DNA from: Ovoidimarina sp039190895
GTDB lineage: Bacteria; Pseudomonadota; Alphaproteobacteria; Rhodobacterales; Rhodobacteraceae
NCBI GenBank assembly: GCA_039190895.1
Contig: JBCCXY010000050.1
Coordinates: 1 to 24,052 of the forward strand
Reading direction: 5' to 3'
DNA length: 24,052 bases
Both the position numbers and the translations under genes were made by a program. Of the stretch, positions 22,059 through 24,052 are shown in pieces (position 1 is the first letter of the stretch; each line of letters opens with the position of its first letter). The notes under the pieces are model-generated. The model ran no database searches. It saw only the letters and a program-made list of their open reading frames with translations, and was not told the DNA's origin.

Positions 22059-24052
22059 TCCGGCTGTGGCCCCTTATTCTGGTCGTGCTGTGGCCGGTGG
22101 CGGTGTCGGCCGATCCGGTGAAGGTCCGCTCTGGCGAGCATGCGAGCTTCACGCGGCTTGTCTTCGACTTCTCGCGGCGGGAAACAGCGGATTTACAGAG
22201 GGTTGCAGGGGGCTACCGGCTAGAAATCAACGACTGGCTGGACGGGTACGACCTGTCGCGGGTGTTTGATTTCATCCCGAGGTCACGGCTGCGCGCGGTG
22301 GAGCCTGTGCCGGGTTCGTCTGCATTGTTTCTGCGATTGGGCTGCGATTGCGAGGTGCGGACATTCTATTCGAACGGGACCCGGTTTGTCGTTGATATCC
22401 ACGATCCGAAGGTGGAGCCGAAGCGCATACGCCCGCCGCAGCGCCGGTCGGTCAATGCGATGTTCGACGGCCCGGTGCGGCTTTTGCAGGGCGCAACCCT
22501 GGAAGATTTGCCCCCGCTGGGCCTGACAAGTGAGACGCCGCCTGCCCTGTCCAGCCTGCTGCCGTCGTTGTCGGAACCAAACAACCCGGTGGTCCGCACG
22601 GACGGGCTGACCGATATACTCGCGCAAGAGCTGGCCCGCGCGGCGGCGCAGGGCCTGGTTGAGCCCAATGAAGTAAAGGTCAATGAGGGCGCTGACCCTT
22701 TGCCGATTGCGAATATCAACATTGAGTCCGCCGTTGACCGGGCAATTGGCCGATCGAATGACGACGGTCTGCTCGCCCCGGTGCTTGGCCCCTGCCGGGC
22801 GGCCCGGCACTTTGCGGTGGACACATGGGCCGATAGCGAACGACCCCCGGGGGCGCAGATTGGTGAATTGCGGCTCAAGCTGCTTGATGGTCAGGACAGG
22901 CCAGACGAGAAGGCGGTGACGGCGCTGGCGCGGCTCTACATCCATCTCTCCTTCGGGGCTGAGGCACGCCAGATTGTCGAAGTGAATGGTCTGACTGGCG
23001 AGGATGCCGAGATCCTTCTGGGCCTCGCAGATGTGATGGATCTTTCGACCAACGTGTCGCAAGCATTGACCAGTCAGATTGAGTGTGAGGGGCCCAGCGC
23101 GCTCTGGGGCGTGCTGAGCTTGCAATACCTGCCGGACGACATGGCCGTTGATCGGCGCTCGATTCTGTTGGCGTACACAACGCTGCCGCCGCATTTGCGG
23201 CGCCATTTCGCACCGCGCCTATCACAGATCTTTGCAGATGCAGGGGACACCGAGGCCGTGGCCACCATCGGCGCGGCGGTGGAGCGTGTGTCGCGTGAAG
23301 ACGACCCGAACCTGATCCTCTCCCGCGCCTATGATCCGCTGGTTGCAGAGGAGAACGAAAGGGCGCTGCAATCGCTCGCCAGTGGAGGGGCGCCAGATGA
23401 GGCCGAGGCGCTTGCCTTGGTCATCCAGCGGTTGCTCGCGGGCGGGGAGACTGTGCCCGAGCAGTTCATCGAGAATGCAGCGATTCTGTCATTTGAGCGC
23501 CAGGGCAGCGCGGCGGCCCAGCGCCTCAAGTCGCTTGAGATCAGATCGCGACTTGCAAACGGAGAGGTTGAGCTTGCCATCCAGACCTTCGCGCAGGCCG
23601 AGGAAGAAGACGCCTTGCCCGAGGGCGCAGGCCTTGTCCTGTCGGGTCAAGCCACCCGAGCGCTCATTGAAAAGGCGGTGGATGCCGAATTTCTTAGACT
23701 GAGCCTTGACCCGTATTCCGATGGATTGTTTCGGCGAGTGGACCCTCCCCTTGCCCGGATGGTTGCGCAGCGCCTGCTCGCGCTGGGCTTTCCGGACCGC
23801 GCGGTCGAGGTGTCGCCCCCAGGTACGATGGGCGACGCGGATGCCGACAATTCGTACGCCGCAGAGGTGGCGCTGTTGCAGGGCGACACTGGGACGGCGT
23901 TGCGATTGACACAGCGCGCCAGGACCATGAGTGCTCTACGGGTGCGTGCCCGCGCGCTGTCCGCGGCAGGGCGTCATGCCGAGGCGGCACAGGCTTTCGC
24001 GCGTTTGGAACAGACGGATCAAAGCGTCGACGAATCGTGGCGCGCGTCGGAC
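22055..24052 (+). CDS. large exported protein of unknown function, 3'-truncated by the window edge
   Basis: An open frame of 666 codons runs from a GTG overlapping the motA stop (GTGA) to the last base without a stop. The product starts with a signal peptide (IRLWPLILVVLWPVAVSA-D). A beta-rich N-terminal part follows that resembles an AMIN-like domain, with FTRLVFDFSRR and RFVVDIHDPK. After a low-complexity linker the remaining 400 or so residues look like alpha-helical, TPR-like repeats (ALARLYIHLSFGAEARQIV, AQRLLALGFPDRAVEV, RALSAAGRHAEAAQAF). Coupling to motA suggests a periplasmic motility role, for example at the stator or polar site. I do not recognise a named family. Comparison with periplasmic motor proteins such as FimV- or MotF-type proteins would be reasonable. 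Confidence 0.82.
   Translation, partial: MIRLWPLILVVLWPVAVSADPVKVRSGEHASFTRLVFDFSRRETADLQRVAGGYRLEINDWLDGYDLSRVFDFIPRSRLRAVEPVPGSSALFLRLGCDCEVRTFYSNGTRFVVDIHDPKVEPKRIRPPQRRSVNAMFDGPVRLLQGATLEDLPPLGLTSETPPALSSLLPSLSEPNNPVVRTDGLTDILAQELARAAAQGLVEPNEVKVNEGADPLPIANINIESAVDRAIGRSNDDGLLAPVLGPCRAARHFAVDTWADSERPPGAQIGELRLKLLDGQDRPDEKAVTALARLYIHLSFGAEARQIVEVNGLTGEDAEILLGLADVMDLSTNVSQALTSQIECEGPSALWGVLSLQYLPDDMAVDRRSILLAYTTLPPHLRRHFAPRLSQIFADAGDTEAVATIGAAVERVSREDDPNLILSRAYDPLVAEENERALQSLASGGAPDEAEALALVIQRLLAGGETVPEQFIENAAILSFERQGSAAAQRLKSLEIRSRLANGEVELAIQTFAQAEEEDALPEGAGLVLSGQATRALIEKAVDAEFLRLSLDPYSDGLFRRVDPPLARMVAQRLLALGFPDRAVEVSPPGTMGDADADNSYAAEVALLQGDTGTALRLTQRARTMSALRVRARALSAAGRHAEAAQAFARLEQTDQSVDESWRASD

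Noticed and set aside
1..24052. tRNA, rRNA, CRISPR arrays, insertion sequences, prophage or attachment sites
   Set aside because: None was recognised on either strand. The repeats present are short palindromic families without regular spacer arrays or transposase genes.

Overview
The window looks like a chromosomal segment of a high-GC alphaproteobacterium, most likely of the Rhodobacterales/Roseobacter group. The pointers are a complete ccoNOQP-ccoGHIS order, an FNR/FixK-type box in front of ccoG, a non-pyrrolysine MttB-family gene beside a sarcosine/dimethylglycine dehydrogenase-like gene, and a flagellar block in the order fliL / fliF-fliH-fliN-fliP / motE / motA with a possible CtrA box. 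The taxonomic call is inference from gene content and was not tested by search.

Region 1 (1-7548, all +) holds high-affinity respiration genes. The 3' part of ccoN, then ccoO, ccoQ and ccoP, encode the structural subunits of cbb3 cytochrome oxidase. After a 191-bp gap with a large nested inverted repeat and an FNR-type box come ccoG, ccoH, ccoI and ccoS, which handle copper supply and assembly and are coupled by 4-nt overlaps.

Region 2 (7549-15811) holds accessory metabolic genes in alternating orientation. They are an MttB/COG5598-type methyltransferase homologue (-), a divergent FAD oxidoreductase with C-terminal GcvT domains (+), a gamma-glutamyltransferase family enzyme (-) and a two-domain GT2/GT92-like glycosyltransferase (+). 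Both tail-to-tail junctions flanking the FAD oxidoreductase/MttB pair carry copies of one 46-bp double-hairpin repeat.

Region 3 (15997-24052) holds flagellar export and motor genes. fliF-fliH-fliN-fliP read leftward as an overlapping operon. fliL, a proline/glutamate-rich membrane protein, motE, motA and a long exported protein that runs off the window read rightward. The two units diverge from a 124-bp region with a CtrA-like box and a leader hairpin.

The strongest structural oddity is a cluster of three hairpin repeats, with compensatory base changes, inside the 5' end of fliP. They encode a basic N-terminal extension ahead of the signal peptide. I found no RNA gene, insertion sequence, CRISPR array or phage gene. 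No stretch over 300 bp lacks a gene; the longest gaps are 191 bp (3212-3402) and 185 bp (15812-15996).
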